Assembly: GCF_002151125.1 (NCBI RefSeq)
Contig: NZ_MDJZ01000015.1
Span: forward strand, 1-64,000
DNA length: 64,000 bases
Source of the DNA: Clavibacter michiganensis
Lineage (GTDB): Bacteria > Actinomycetota > Actinomycetes > Actinomycetales > Microbacteriaceae
Direction: 5' to 3'
Positions 1 to 11,765 of this stretch are shown here, one piece after another; the first letter of the stretch is position 1; each line of letters begins with the position of its first letter. A program made the position numbers and the translations under genes. Under the pieces are notes generated by a model, which had not been told where the DNA came from, ran no database searches, and saw only the letters and a program-made list of their open reading frames with translations.

Positions 1-710
1 CGAACGCGAAGGCCATGCCGAGCGGGAGGAAGAAGAACACGACGGCGAGGTAGGCGATGATGCGGGTCGAGAGCATCGAGATCTCGAGCCAGCGCTTGTC
101 GACCTTGCCGCGACCGAAGACCGTGCGGAAGCCGTGGACGTGCAAGTTCAGGCCCTCGAACATGAGGATCGGGAAGAACGCGTAGCCCTGGTGGCGCGTG
201 AACCAGCCGTAGAGGCCCTTCGCACGCGCCGCGTCCTCCTGGGTGAAGGAGATGACGTCGCGCTCGATGTCCGGGTCCTTGCCCATGACGTTCGGGTTCG
301 CGTGGTGGCGCGAGTGCTTGGTCATCCACCAGGAGTAGCTGATGCCGACGAAGAGGTTCGCGAGCGTGCGGCCGGCGATGTCGTTGGCCTTGCCCGACTC
401 AAACACCTGGCGGTGCGACGCCTCGTGGGCGAGGAAGGCGAACTGGGTGAAGATGATGCCAAGGCCCGCGGCGATGAGCAGCTGGAACCAGCTGTCGCCG
501 AGGAGCACGAAGCCGACGCCGAGGCCCACCAGGGCCGCCGTGATGCCGGCGAACATGAGGACGTAGAACCCGACGCGCCGCTCCAGGAGCCCTGCTTCGC
601 GGACGGTGTTGAGGAGTCCCGAGTAGGCGGTGGTGGGATTGGACCCGCCGCCGCGCTTGGGCTTGGTCAGCACGATGCGGGGAGGGGCGGAGGTGTCGGT
701 GTCTGTCATG
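1..710 (-). CDS. Fatty acid desaturase, C-terminus cut by window edge
   Basis: Integral membrane diiron desaturase that introduces a double bond into acyl chains. The reverse-strand protein starts MTDTDTSAPPRIVLTKPKRG and shows histidine boxes HEASH (about residue 96) and HSRHHAN (about 133), separated by hydrophobic helices; both supply iron ligands in this family. The third box must lie beyond the window edge, so about 236 residues are visible. The ATG at 708-710 is the first in frame after a short hydrophilic N-terminus; a weak AGCAGG-like sequence precedes it. Family assignment is firm, substrate and position specificity unknown. Confidence 0.9.
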
Positions 711-1049
711 TGCCTGCTCGCTCGATGGTCGTGGCCTCTCGGCCTGGGGAGCGGTCCGTCTCACGGGACCGAAGGGATGCAGCGCCGTGATCCTCGTGAC
801 GCTCCGGCTGCCGGGGATCAGGGGCGACCGAGTCCTTACCCTGCCATGTCGCGGGGCGTCATGGGCTGAGAAACCGTCGGTGCGTCGCCGCTCTCCGGTC
901 GCGTGTAATCTTCGCCGCCGACCGCCCCGCGGTTCGGTCCCGATGGTCAGGAGGGCGTCGACGCACGCATTCCCGCCGCGGCATGCACGTACAGCCCGCG
1001 GGCTCGGATCGCCTGGCCGTCCGGCGGCGAGGCGGCGGCGGCCGCGCCG
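711..1049. other. 339-bp intergenic region without a gene
   Basis: The gap lies between the desaturase start and the dehydrogenase stop, both on the minus strand, so it should carry the desaturase promoter. I see an imperfect inverted repeat around 750-769 (CGGTCC facing GGACCG) but no convincing promoter hexamers for the minus strand. A TAATCT on the plus strand at 906-911 leads to no gene. Confidence 0.5.
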
Positions 1050-2093
1050 TTAGGGCACGATGACCGCGCGGCCCCGCACGGTGCCCGCGGCGAGCGCGGC
1101 GTAGGCGTCGGGTCCGTCCTGGAGCGCGTAGCGCTGCGTCTCGACGGTCACCTGGCCGGAGCGTGCGAGGTCGAGCACCTCGATCAGCTCGGAGCGGCTG
1201 CCCCAGTAGGGGATCCTGACGGCGGCGTCGAACGCGATGCTGCCGAAGCCGACCTCCATCGTGCCGCCGCCGATGCCCACGATCGTCACGTCGCCGGCGG
1301 GCTCGACGACCTGTAGGGCGGTCGCCATGGTCGGGTTCGCGCCGACGAAGTCGAAGACGGCCTGCACGCCGCGGCCGCCGGTGATCGCGCGGATGCCCTC
1401 GGCGGCGTCCTGGTCGCTGATCACTGTGTGGTGCGCGCCGACGTGGCGGGCGAGCTCGAGCTTCTCGTCGGTCACGTCGAGGGCGATGACGGTGGCGCCG
1501 CTGAGGGCGCGGAGGATCTGGATCCCGACGTGCCCGAGGCCGCCCGTCCCGATGACGACCGCGAACGTGCCCGCGCCGAGCTTCGGCAGCGACGTCTTGA
1601 TGGCGTGGTACGGGGTGAGGCCGGCGTCCGTGAGCGAGACGTTGGCGACCGGGTCGAGGTCGCCGAGCGGCACGAGGTGGCGCGGGTCGTCGACGATCAT
1701 GTACTCGGCCATGGCGCCGGGCGCGCCGAGCCCGGGAGGCTGGATCCCCTCGGCCGCGGCGTTCTCGCAGTAGTTCTCGCGGCCCTCGGCGCACGGGTGG
1801 CAGCGGCCGCAGCCCCACGGGCCGTAGACCGCGACGGCGTCGCCGACGGCGAGGTGCTCGACGCCCGCGCCCAGCTCCTCGACGACGCCGGCGCCCTCGT
1901 GGCCGAGCGTCAGGGGGAGCGGGTAGCCGCCGGCGCGGTACTCCTCCTCGGAGAGGGACATGACGTACTCGTCCGAGTGGCAGACGCCGGCGGCGGTGAC
2001 GCGGAGGAGGACCTGACCGGGCCCGGGCACGGGCTTCTCGATCTCGACGACCTCGGGGTGGGAACCGATGCGGGTGTACTGGAGCGCCTTCAT
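1050..2093 (-). CDS. Zinc-dependent alcohol dehydrogenase (MDR family)
   Basis: Medium-chain NAD(P)-dependent alcohol dehydrogenase of 347 residues. Catalytic zinc ligands Cys38 and His65-Glu66 (GHE) are present, the structural zinc cysteines are Cys95, Cys98, Cys101 and Cys109, and the Rossmann motif GTGGLGHVG sits at about 182-190. Length and motif order fit the family. The start at MKALQYTRIG is chosen because upstream in-frame sequence is not protein-like; a TACGGT hexamer ends 7 bases before this ATG and GGAGG lies between them, so translation may be leaderless or led by that close site. Substrate is not determinable. Confidence 0.92.
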   Translation of the reverse strand: MKALQYTRIGSHPEVVEIEKPVPGPGQVLLRVTAAGVCHSDEYVMSLSEEEYRAGGYPLPLTLGHEGAGVVEELGAGVEHLAVGDAVAVYGPWGCGRCHPCAEGRENYCENAAAEGIQPPGLGAPGAMAEYMIVDDPRHLVPLGDLDPVANVSLTDAGLTPYHAIKTSLPKLGAGTFAVVIGTGGLGHVGIQILRALSGATVIALDVTDEKLELARHVGAHHTVISDQDAAEGIRAITGGRGVQAVFDFVGANPTMATALQVVEPAGDVTIVGIGGGTMEVGFGSIAFDAAVRIPYWGSRSELIEVLDLARSGQVTVETQRYALQDGPDAYAALAAGTVRGRAVIVP

Positions 2094-2100
2094 GCCCTCC

Positions 2101-2106
2101 ACCGTA
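2101..2106 (-). promoter_or_regulatory. -10 hexamer TACGGT, dehydrogenase
   Basis: On the minus strand TACGGT is followed by 7 bases and then the dehydrogenase ATG. No clear -35 was identified. Confidence 0.45.
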
Positions 2107-2143
2107 TTCCTCGTGCGGGGGAACCCGCTGCACGTGCGGCTCG

Positions 2144-2869
2144 TCAGGGGAGGCGGCTGCCGTGAGGCGGCTCGACGGGCGGGGCGACGCTGCGCTCGGA
2201 CTCGGGGAGGGCGAGCTCGGCGTCGGCGGCGTCGCGGAGGAGGGCCATGCGGCCGGCGGCGAGCGACTGGGACCAGAGGGTCGATGCGGACATGACGAGG
2301 TAGATCGGCATGAACCAGCCGAAGGTGCCTGCCTCTCCGGAGATCACGTACGTGGGGAGCGCGAGGAGCGCGACGAGCCCGAGCGCGACCGCGCCGGGGA
2401 CGCCGACGGCCGACGACGCGATGACGCGGCGCGACTCCGTGGCGACCCGCTCGGCGGTGCCGGGTGCGAGAGTCACGCGGCCGCGGGAGTCCACGGCGGC
2501 CTCGAGGAGTCCGGCGTCCCGCCAGCTCGGGTGCGTGCCGGTGACGGACGGGTGGCGGCGGATCGCTCGCGTGAGCCAGATCGACACCGGCACGACCCCG
2601 GCCGCCACCCCCACGAACAGGCCGAGCAGCGCAGCGGAGGCGATCGATCCGTCCTCGCCGTCGGCGCGCGCGAGCACGGGATGGATCAGCAGGGTCATGG
2701 CGGTGCCGGCGGCGAGGCCCACGCCGACGGTCACGAGCAGGCGCCGGCGAGTGATGACCTCGGTGATCCAGGACGCCATCGCGCGCAGGCCGACGGCCGC
2801 CAGCTCGCGGCGGCCGTGCCCGGGGTCCTCGGCTGCGGCGCGGTCGGCGGTCGTGTCGTCGGCGGTCAT
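2144..2869 (-). CDS. Membrane protein of unknown function
   Basis: A 241-residue protein with about four hydrophobic segments: about residues 43-62 and 75-100, then a soluble stretch of about 60 residues (VTGTHPSWRDAGLL...), then about 158-185 and 190-210. The soluble N-terminus is acidic. The ATG is preceded by GAGAGGA at good distance. I recognise no catalytic motif or named family. It ends 50 bases upstream of the dehydrogenase start, in the same direction, so cotranscription is possible but the dehydrogenase has its own likely promoter. Confidence 0.75.
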   Translation of the reverse strand: MTADDTTADRAAAEDPGHGRRELAAVGLRAMASWITEVITRRRLLVTVGVGLAAGTAMTLLIHPVLARADGEDGSIASAALLGLFVGVAAGVVPVSIWLTRAIRRHPSVTGTHPSWRDAGLLEAAVDSRGRVTLAPGTAERVATESRRVIASSAVGVPGAVALGLVALLALPTYVISGEAGTFGWFMPIYLVMSASTLWSQSLAAGRMALLRDAADAELALPESERSVAPPVEPPHGSRLP

Positions 2870-3031
2870 GCGGTCCTCTCGTCGTGGCCCTCTGCCCCCT
2901 CCATCCTCCCGGGCGCCGCGTCGGCGGCCGTCCGAGGGACGCCCCCAGTCCGGGTCCCGGCGCACCGGTGCCGCGTGCCGTGCGCGCCACAGGGCTGGAC
3001 GCGCGTCGGAGGTGCCTGGGAGGCTCGCGGC

Positions 3032-3667
3032 ATGACCGCAGCGCAGCCCTCGCACGACCCCGTGACCGGCGACGACGCCGTCCGGGACGACCTCGTCCGC
3101 CACCTCCGCCTCGCCCGGGAGGCGCTCGTCTGGAAGCTCGACGGCCTCGGCGAGCACGACGTCCGCCGACCGCTCGTGCCGACGGGATCCAACCTGCTCG
3201 GCCTCGTGAAGCACGCGGCGGGCGTCGAGGCGGGCTACCTCGGCCTCGTCTTCGGCCGGCCGTTCCTCGAGCAGCTGCCGTGGATGGAGGAGGACGCGCC
3301 GCCGAACGCCGACATGCGGGCGACCGCGGAGGAGTCGCGGGAGGACGTCGTCGGGCTGTCCCGCCGCGTCGGCGCGCACTCCGAGGCGACGCTGCGGGCG
3401 CTGCCGCTCGACGCCGTCGGCCGCGTGCCGTGGTGGCCGGGGGAGGCCGGGCGGGTGACCGTGCAGCGGATCGCCGTGCACCTGATCGCGGAGCTCAACC
3501 GGCACGCCGGGCACGCGGACATCCTGCGCGAGCTCGTCGACGGCGCCGCGGGGCTGCGCGTCGACAACGGCAACCTCCCGGAGGGCGACGCCGACTTCTG
3601 GCGGGCCGAGCACGCGGCGACCGCGCGGATCGCCCGCCAGGCGGCGGGGCTGCCGCCGGTCGACTGA
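3032..3667 (+). CDS. DinB family (DUF664-like) protein
   Basis: A 211-residue protein resembling the DinB/YfiT four-helix-bundle superfamily, many of whose members bind a divalent metal and act as thiol-dependent transferases. The N-terminal helix (RDDLVRHLRLAREALVWKLDGL) is followed by a conserved-looking LGLVKHAAGVEAGYLG with the first histidine, and the C-terminal part has VQRIAVHLIAELNRHAGHADILRE with several histidines. A GGAGG lies 8 bases before the ATG. The specific reaction is unknown; a mycothiol-dependent role is only a family-based guess. Confidence 0.8.
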   Translation: MTAAQPSHDPVTGDDAVRDDLVRHLRLAREALVWKLDGLGEHDVRRPLVPTGSNLLGLVKHAAGVEAGYLGLVFGRPFLEQLPWMEEDAPPNADMRATAEESREDVVGLSRRVGAHSEATLRALPLDAVGRVPWWPGEAGRVTVQRIAVHLIAELNRHAGHADILRELVDGAAGLRVDNGNLPEGDADFWRAEHAATARIARQAAGLPPVD

Positions 3668-3698
3668 CCGGCAGCAGCTCCGCCGCGCGCGCATCGCG

Positions 3699-6768
<3,070 letters not shown>

Positions 6769-6770
6769 GG

Positions 6771-6971
6771 TCATCTCCAGTCGGTGGGGTCCTCGCGCAC
6801 CAGCCCCTCATCGATGGGGCGGCGGGCGACAGTGGTGACGGTCTGCGCGCTGAGGCCCGTGCGCTCGGCGGTCTCGGAGCGGCTGCCGCACTCGGCCGCG
6901 CGGCGGACCGCGTCGAGCACCACGGTGCGGTCGTAGCCGCCGATGGCGGGCAGGTCGGTGCCGCGTCGCAT
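6771..6971 (-). CDS. HTH-only remnant of a ROK-family repressor
   Basis: A 66-residue protein matching only the N-terminal winged-helix part of ROK transcription factors: GYDRTVVLDAVRRAAECGSR followed by SETAERTGLSAQTVTTVARRPIDEGLVRE. Full ROK regulators are about 400 residues with a sugar-binding kinase-like domain, absent here. An excellent AGGAGG lies 5 bases before the ATG, and the stop overlaps or abuts the mannosidase start, so the short frame is probably translated and coupled to that gene. It is either a degraded repressor or a minimal sugar-independent DNA-binding protein. Confidence 0.7.
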   Translation of the reverse strand: MRRGTDLPAIGGYDRTVVLDAVRRAAECGSRSETAERTGLSAQTVTTVARRPIDEGLVREDPTDWR

Positions 6972-7142
6972 GGGCACCTCCTCGCGCCGGGCCACGCCGT
7001 CCGGAGCGGGCCTCCTCGCAGTATCCCCGATGCCCGGCCTCGGGATCGCACCGGACCGCCGGTCCGCCCATCCCTTACCGCTGCCCTGGGGAGACGACGA
7101 CACGCCCGGCCGGGCCGACCGGGGTCGGAGGAGGGTGGACGC

Positions 7143-8279
7143 ATGACCGATCTGCTCGCCGCCGCCCACGAAGCGGTCCGCATCCTCCCGTCGCCCCTGC
7201 CCGCCGCGCGCGGCCCTCTCAGCGCGGCCCTCCTCGCCGACCTGGCGGGGGGATCCGGCTCGCCGGCCGCGCCCGGATCCGTCGGCAGCTCCGCCGACGC
7301 CCTCGCCGTCGCCTCGGGCCCCGACCTCGCCGCGCTCGCCGAGGACGCGCTCGCCGCGACGGACGACGTGGTCCGCGACGACGACGTGCAGCTCGCCCTC
7401 TTCTGCCTCTACGAGCTGCACCACGCCGGCCTCGCCGGCGTGGACGACGACCGCGAGTGGGACCCGCGGCTGATCGCCGTGCGCGGGATCCTCGAGCGCG
7501 CGTTCGAGGCCGCCCTGCGCGACCGCGTCGCCGTGCCCGAGCGCCCCGAGCCGACCTCCGCGGGCGTCGCCGCCGCGCTCTTCGCGCTCACCTCGGCCGA
7601 CTCCGGCCCGTCCCTCTCGCGGTTCGTCGCGCGGAAGGCCACCGTCGAGCAGCTCCGCGAGTTCCTCGTGCAGCGGTCGATCTACACGCTGGGCGAGGCC
7701 GACCCGCACTCCTGGGCGATCCCGCGCCTCCGCGGACGCGCCAAGGCCGCGATGGTGGAGATCCAGGCCGACGAGTACGGCGGCGGCCGCCCCGAGCGCG
7801 TGCACGCGACGATCTTCGGCGCGACCCTGCGCGGCGTCGGCCTCGACGACCGCTACGGCTCCTACCTCGACGACGTGCCCGCCATCACGCTCGCGTCCTC
7901 GAACGCCATGTCGCTCTTCGGCCTGCACCGGCGGCTCCGCGGGGCGATCGTCGGCCACCTCGCCGCCTTCGAGATGACCTCGAGCGTCCCCAGCCGCCTC
8001 TACGCGAGCGGGATCCGGCGCCTCGGCTTCGGTGACGACGTCGCCTGGTACTACGACGAGCACGTGGAGGCCGACGCGGTGCACGAGCAGATCGCGGCGC
8101 ACGACCTCGCGGGCGGCCTCGTCGAGTCGGAGCCCGAGCTGCTCGACGACGTGCTGTTCGGCGCGGCCGCCTGCCTCGAGGTCGAGGGCTGGGTCGGCGC
8201 GCACGTGCTCTCCAGCTGGCAGGCCGGCCGCTCGTCGCTCCGGGACGGCTCCGTGGCCGCGGTCGTGGCCGCCGCGTGA
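7143..8279 (+). CDS. Iron-containing redox enzyme, haem-oxygenase-like diiron fold
   Basis: A 378-residue protein of the haem-oxygenase-like diiron oxidase type. Candidate metal ligands occur in family order: LYELHHAGL (Glu and His, about residues 90-94), ADEYGGGRPERVHATIF (Glu and His, about 210-226), AAFEMTSSVPSRLY, and YYDEHVEADAVHEQ (about 303-316) with Asp, His, Glu and His. Known relatives oxidise small carboxylates, amino acids or fatty acids; the substrate here is unknown. The N-terminal third is alanine-rich and poorly conserved-looking. Its TGA is shared with the GTG start of the CDGSH gene, implying translational coupling. Confidence 0.8.
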   Translation: MTDLLAAAHEAVRILPSPLPAARGPLSAALLADLAGGSGSPAAPGSVGSSADALAVASGPDLAALAEDALAATDDVVRDDDVQLALFCLYELHHAGLAGVDDDREWDPRLIAVRGILERAFEAALRDRVAVPERPEPTSAGVAAALFALTSADSGPSLSRFVARKATVEQLREFLVQRSIYTLGEADPHSWAIPRLRGRAKAAMVEIQADEYGGGRPERVHATIFGATLRGVGLDDRYGSYLDDVPAITLASSNAMSLFGLHRRLRGAIVGHLAAFEMTSSVPSRLYASGIRRLGFGDDVAWYYDEHVEADAVHEQIAAHDLAGGLVESEPELLDDVLFGAAACLEVEGWVGAHVLSSWQAGRSSLRDGSVAAVVAAA

Positions 8280-8548
8280 GCGCGCTGCCCGACGACGACG
8301 CGACGCCGCCTGCCGCGGCCGCCCGTCCCTCCGCGGCCGAGCCGGCGCGGATCATCGCCTACCCCGACGGGCCGCTGCTCGTCCGCGGCGACTTCGAGAT
8401 CGTCGACCCCGAGGGACGCCCGATCCCGCGCACCCGCAGCACCGTCGCGCTCTGCCGCTGCGGCGTCTCGTCGATCAAGCCCTACTGCGACGGCACGCAC
8501 CGGCTGGTCGGCTTCCGCACGGATCCGCCCGCGCCGACCGGCGCGTAG
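8276..8548 (+). CDS. CDGSH iron-sulfur domain protein
   Basis: A 90-residue protein whose C-terminal half carries a complete CDGSH-type [2Fe-2S] motif, CRCGVSSIKPYCDGTH, with three cysteines and one histidine as ligands. Such proteins shuttle electrons or clusters. The GTG start overlaps the upstream diiron gene by four bases (GTGA), so the two products are made together; an electron-transfer partnership is a reasonable inference. The first 25 residues are alanine/proline-rich and probably disordered. Confidence 0.9.
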   Translation: MSALPDDDATPPAAAARPSAAEPARIIAYPDGPLLVRGDFEIVDPEGRPIPRTRSTVALCRCGVSSIKPYCDGTHRLVGFRTDPPAPTGA

Positions 8549-8557
8549 CCCGCGGCG

Positions 8558-9466
8558 TCAGAGCTGGGCGCCGGGCACCGCGAACGTGTCGCACGCCGTC
8601 GGCCCGCCCGCGCGTCCCGCCTCGAACCAGCGCTGGCGCTGCTCGGCGGATCCGTGGGTCCAGGTGTGCGGGTCGACCTCGCCGCCGCTCGCCGCCTGGA
8701 TCCGGTCGTCGCCCACGGCCGCCGCCGCGTCGAGCGCGTCCCGCACCTCCGCGCCGCTGACCGGCTCGAGGAAGGCCGTGCCCGAGTCGTCGCGGATCTC
8801 CGACGCGGCCCCGACCCACGCGCCCGCGTAGCAGTCGGCCTGCACCTCGAGCCGGACGGAGTCGGAGTCCGGGCCGGTGCCGCTCCTGTCCGCCCGGTCG
8901 AACGCGCCGGAGAGCTGCTGGATGTGATGGCCCCACTCGTGGCCGACGACGTACATCTGCGCGAGCGGCCCGCCCGAGGCGCCGAAGCGGGTGCGGAGCT
9001 CGTCGAAGAAGGTCGTGTCGACGAAGAGGCGCTGGTCCGGCGGGCAGTAGAAGGGGCCGGTCGCGCTGGACGCCGCGCCGCAGCCGGTGCTCGTGGCGGC
9101 GTCGAAGAGCGAGAAGCCGGGGGAGACGTAGTCGGCGATGCCCACCTCGGCCGCCGCGGTCGTCCAGTAGGTGTCGAGCGAGTCGGCCGCCCCCGCCATC
9201 CGGCACTCGACGCTCGCGTTCGCCTCCGCGCCGGTCGTGCAGCCCTCGATCGCCTCGTCCTGCTCCTGCGAGGTCCCGCCGGCCGTGCCGCCCGACCCGT
9301 CGACCAGCTGCGAGAGGTCGACGCCCGTGAACTGCTGCACGAGGATCACCGCGACCACCACGAGGAGCCCGCCGCCGCCGGCCGCGATGCCGGTCGTGCG
9401 CCCCCGGCCGCCGCGCCGCCGGGTGACCTTGCTGCTGTCGATCCGGGCGTCGTCGTCGAAGGTCAT
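8558..9466 (-). CDS. Neutral zinc metallopeptidase (YpfJ-like)
   Basis: A 302-residue membrane-anchored protein. An arginine-rich cytoplasmic start (TRRRGGRGR) precedes one transmembrane helix (about residues 27-46), then a linker and the extracellular peptidase domain with the zinc motif HEWGHH (about 176) and a downstream EVQADCYAGAW that supplies the third-ligand region of this family. Four or more cysteines suggest disulfides outside the cell. The start is supported by TACGTT six bases upstream of the ATG. It is convergent with the CDGSH gene with a 9-bp gap. Confidence 0.9.
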   Translation of the reverse strand: MTFDDDARIDSSKVTRRRGGRGRTTGIAAGGGGLLVVVAVILVQQFTGVDLSQLVDGSGGTAGGTSQEQDEAIEGCTTGAEANASVECRMAGAADSLDTYWTTAAAEVGIADYVSPGFSLFDAATSTGCGAASSATGPFYCPPDQRLFVDTTFFDELRTRFGASGGPLAQMYVVGHEWGHHIQQLSGAFDRADRSGTGPDSDSVRLEVQADCYAGAWVGAASEIRDDSGTAFLEPVSGAEVRDALDAAAAVGDDRIQAASGGEVDPHTWTHGSAEQRQRWFEAGRAGGPTACDTFAVPGAQL

Positions 9467-9472
9467 GCCATG

Positions 9473-9478
9473 AACGTA
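9473..9478 (-). promoter_or_regulatory. -10 hexamer TACGTT, metallopeptidase
   Basis: TACGTT on the minus strand, 6-base spacer, then the metallopeptidase ATG; fits a leaderless transcript. Confidence 0.55.
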
Positions 9479-9497
9479 CCGGCGGGCGGGGCGGGCG

Positions 9498-10127
9498 TCA
9501 GGCGAGATCCGGCCGCGTCTCGCGGACGACGCCCCGCACCCGCTCGACCGCCTCGCGCACCACGTCGTGTCCGCCGCGGGCCGCCGCCTGCGCGGTGCGC
9601 GCGCGGCGGACGAATCCGTCCCAGTCGCCGCCGCCCGCGCGAAGCGGACGGGCCGGCGCGAGGAGCGCGGCCCGGCGCAGCCAGACGTCCTGCTCGCCGG
9701 CCCAGCGGTCGAGCGCCTGGTCGGCCCGGGTCCGCGCGACGCCGGACAGCCGCTCCACGAGCGGGCCGATGACGTCCAGGGCGAGCGGATCCACGAGCGG
9801 ACGCAGCCGCGCGTCCCGCACGAACCCCTCGAGGCGCGTCAGGTCGCCGTTGTCGAGCCGGTCGACGTGCTCCTGCAGCAGCACCACGGCCGCGAGGCGC
9901 CGCTCGAAGACGCGCGACCGCCAGAGCTCGGACGCGAGCGCGACCGCCTCGTCCCGGGTCATGCCGGGACGCCGCCGGCCGAGGTCGCGCACCGTCCCGC
10001 GGACGGCGCCGACGGACGCGCCCACGAACTCGAGGTCGGAGCGCAGCCGCTCGCGCTCCGCCTCGGCGCGGTACCACGCGCCCTCCCGCTCGAGGGCCGC
10101 CGCGACGAAGTCGGCGTCCTCGGTCAT
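9498..10127 (-). CDS. DNA alkylation repair protein (AlkD-like)
   Basis: A 209-residue, all-helical protein resembling the AlkD family of HEAT-like-repeat DNA glycosylases, which remove alkylated bases. Segments such as ALASELWRSRVFERRLAAVVLLQEH and AGEQDVWLRRAALLAP match the family pattern of tryptophan-arginine-rich helices lining the DNA groove. The length is slightly below the usual 220-240. Its ATG overlaps the stop of the upstream epimerase gene (ATGA), so the two are cotranslated. Whether the catalytic residues are all present needs an alignment. Confidence 0.75.
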   Translation of the reverse strand: MTEDADFVAAALEREGAWYRAEAERERLRSDLEFVGASVGAVRGTVRDLGRRRPGMTRDEAVALASELWRSRVFERRLAAVVLLQEHVDRLDNGDLTRLEGFVRDARLRPLVDPLALDVIGPLVERLSGVARTRADQALDRWAGEQDVWLRRAALLAPARPLRAGGGDWDGFVRRARTAQAAARGGHDVVREAVERVRGVVRETRPDLA

Positions 10128-11137
10128 CCGGCGAGTGGAGCCGAGCCCGCGCGTCCGTCGCGGTGCACGAAGGCGCGGCCGAACTCGGTCAGCACGTCCT
10201 CCGCGGAGTGCGTCGGGACCCAGCCCAGCACGTCGCGGGCCCGCGCGGTCGACATGACGGGCACGTTCGCGGCGATGTCGATCCATCCCGGATCCGTGCG
10301 CTGCACGCGGAGCCGCCAGCTGCCGGCGACGAGCGCCCGGAGCGCCGGCAGCGGCACGGTCACGACGCGCGCGTCGAGCAGGCGGCCGACGAGCGCGGGA
10401 TCCACCACCGGATCCGCGGCGACGTTGAACGCGCCGGGCGCCCGCCGCTCGACCGCGCGCCAGAACGCGTCGGCGACGTCCTCGTTGTGCACCACCTGCG
10501 ACACGAGCTCGCGGGGGAGCGGCAGCACCGGGGTGCGCGTGGCCAGGCCGAGCCAGCGCGTGGGGATCCACCGCCCGAGGAAGAGCCCGGCGATCTCGGC
10601 CGCGGCCTCGTCGTGCATCACGAGCCCCGGCCGCATGCGCGTCACCACGACCTCGGGGTGGGCGGCCTCGAAGGCGTCCATGGCGCGCTCGTTCTCGGCC
10701 TTGTGCCGGGAGTAGTGGGAGGTGTGGATCCCGCCCGTCGGCCAGCTCTCGTCGCGCGGCCGGTCCTTGGCCGCGGCGCTGTACGCGCCCACCGACGAGG
10801 CGACGACGGCCTGCGGCACGCCCGCCTGCGCGACGGCCTCCAGCACGTGGGCCGTGCCGATGACGTTGGTGCGGTGCATCACGCGCTCGCGGTGGTTCGG
10901 CTGCAGGGCCCAGCCGAGGTGGATCACGGCGTCGGCGCCGCGCATGGTCGCCGCGAGACCGGACACGGCGCCCTCCGCGCCGATGTCGGCGAGCCGCCAC
11001 GTGACGCCGGAGTACGGCTCGAGGGAGGCGTCGGGCATGCGCCGGGCGACGCCCACGATCTCGGCTCCCGCGGCGTGGAGGCGCCGCAGCACCCCGGTCC
11101 CGAGGTTCCCGGTCGCTCCGATGACGACGACGCGCAT
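10124..11137 (-). CDS. NAD-dependent epimerase/dehydratase family protein
   Basis: Extended short-chain dehydrogenase of 337 residues. The N-terminal Rossmann motif GATGNLGTGVL starts at residue 8. The active-site region reads ASSVGAYSAA followed by SHYSRHKAENE, giving a YxxxK-like SRHK variant in which the tyrosine is in HYSRHK. Substrate is unknown; related proteins act on nucleotide sugars or steroid-like alcohols. The start has AGGAGAGGAG immediately upstream. It overlaps the AlkD-like gene by four bases. Confidence 0.82.
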   Translation of the reverse strand: MRVVVIGATGNLGTGVLRRLHAAGAEIVGVARRMPDASLEPYSGVTWRLADIGAEGAVSGLAATMRGADAVIHLGWALQPNHRERVMHRTNVIGTAHVLEAVAQAGVPQAVVASSVGAYSAAAKDRPRDESWPTGGIHTSHYSRHKAENERAMDAFEAAHPEVVVTRMRPGLVMHDEAAAEIAGLFLGRWIPTRWLGLATRTPVLPLPRELVSQVVHNEDVADAFWRAVERRAPGAFNVAADPVVDPALVGRLLDARVVTVPLPALRALVAGSWRLRVQRTDPGWIDIAANVPVMSTARARDVLGWVPTHSAEDVLTEFGRAFVHRDGRAGSAPLAG

Positions 11138-11249
11138 GCTGCTCCTCTCCTGCGGACGGGACCCGTCGGGCCGGCTGATCCGCGGGTCCCCTCCATCATG
11201 CTCGCCGGAGCCCGGCGCGGAGCCGGTGCGCCCGGTGCCGGGCGGACGC

Positions 11250-11765
11250 TCAGCGGTCGACGGCCTCGATGAGCGAGCCCTGCGCGAAGGTCAGCCAGTC
11301 GTAGAGGCTCGCGCTCTCGCGGGGGGCGCGCTCGCGCCAGCCGTCGGCCTCGTCGATGCGCAGCGGCACCGAGATCGCCAGCCGGAGGTCGTTGAGCGTC
11401 CGGAGCCAGGCCTGCGCGCCCGTCGGGTCCAGCACGACGAGCAGCCCGCGTCGTCCCGCGCCGCGCGCGTCGGCCTCCGCCAGCGTCGCCTCGACCGTCG
11501 TCGCGTTCGCGGCCTTGGCCTCGCTGAGGTCGGACGCCGTGAACCGCCGGAACTCGGCGGAGGCCTCGGCGTCGTCCGGGTAGGCGTCGGGCAGCAGGCG
11601 GGCGGCGACGGGGGAGGGCGCGGCGCCGTCCGCGGCGCCGCCGGTCGTCGTGCCCTCGGCGAGGATCCCGCGGAGCTCGTCGAGGAGCCCGCGCAGCATG
11701 GCGACCTCGTGCGGCTCGAGGTGCGCGGCGACCGTGCCGTCCGGGCGCGCGCGGAAGGCCCTCAC
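11250..11765 (-). CDS. DUF2017 family protein
   Basis: A 171-residue protein of the actinobacterial DUF2017 family, which is regularly found directly downstream of clpS. The N-terminus (VRAFRARPDGTVAAHLEPHE) and the C-terminal ASLYDWLTFAQGSLIEAV are typical. The GTG start at 11763-11765 overlaps the clpS stop as GTGA. Its function is unknown; the fixed link to clpS suggests a role in ClpS-dependent degradation or its control, which is inference from context. Confidence 0.85.
   Translation of the reverse strand: MRAFRARPDGTVAAHLEPHEVAMLRGLLDELRGILAEGTTTGGAADGAAPSPVAARLLPDAYPDDAEASAEFRRFTASDLSEAKAANATTVEATLAEADARGAGRRGLLVVLDPTGAQAWLRTLNDLRLAISVPLRIDEADGWRERAPRESASLYDWLTFAQGSLIEAVDR

Noticed and set aside
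906-911. TAATCT resembling a -10 on the plus strand
   Set aside because: No plus-strand gene follows within a reasonable distance.
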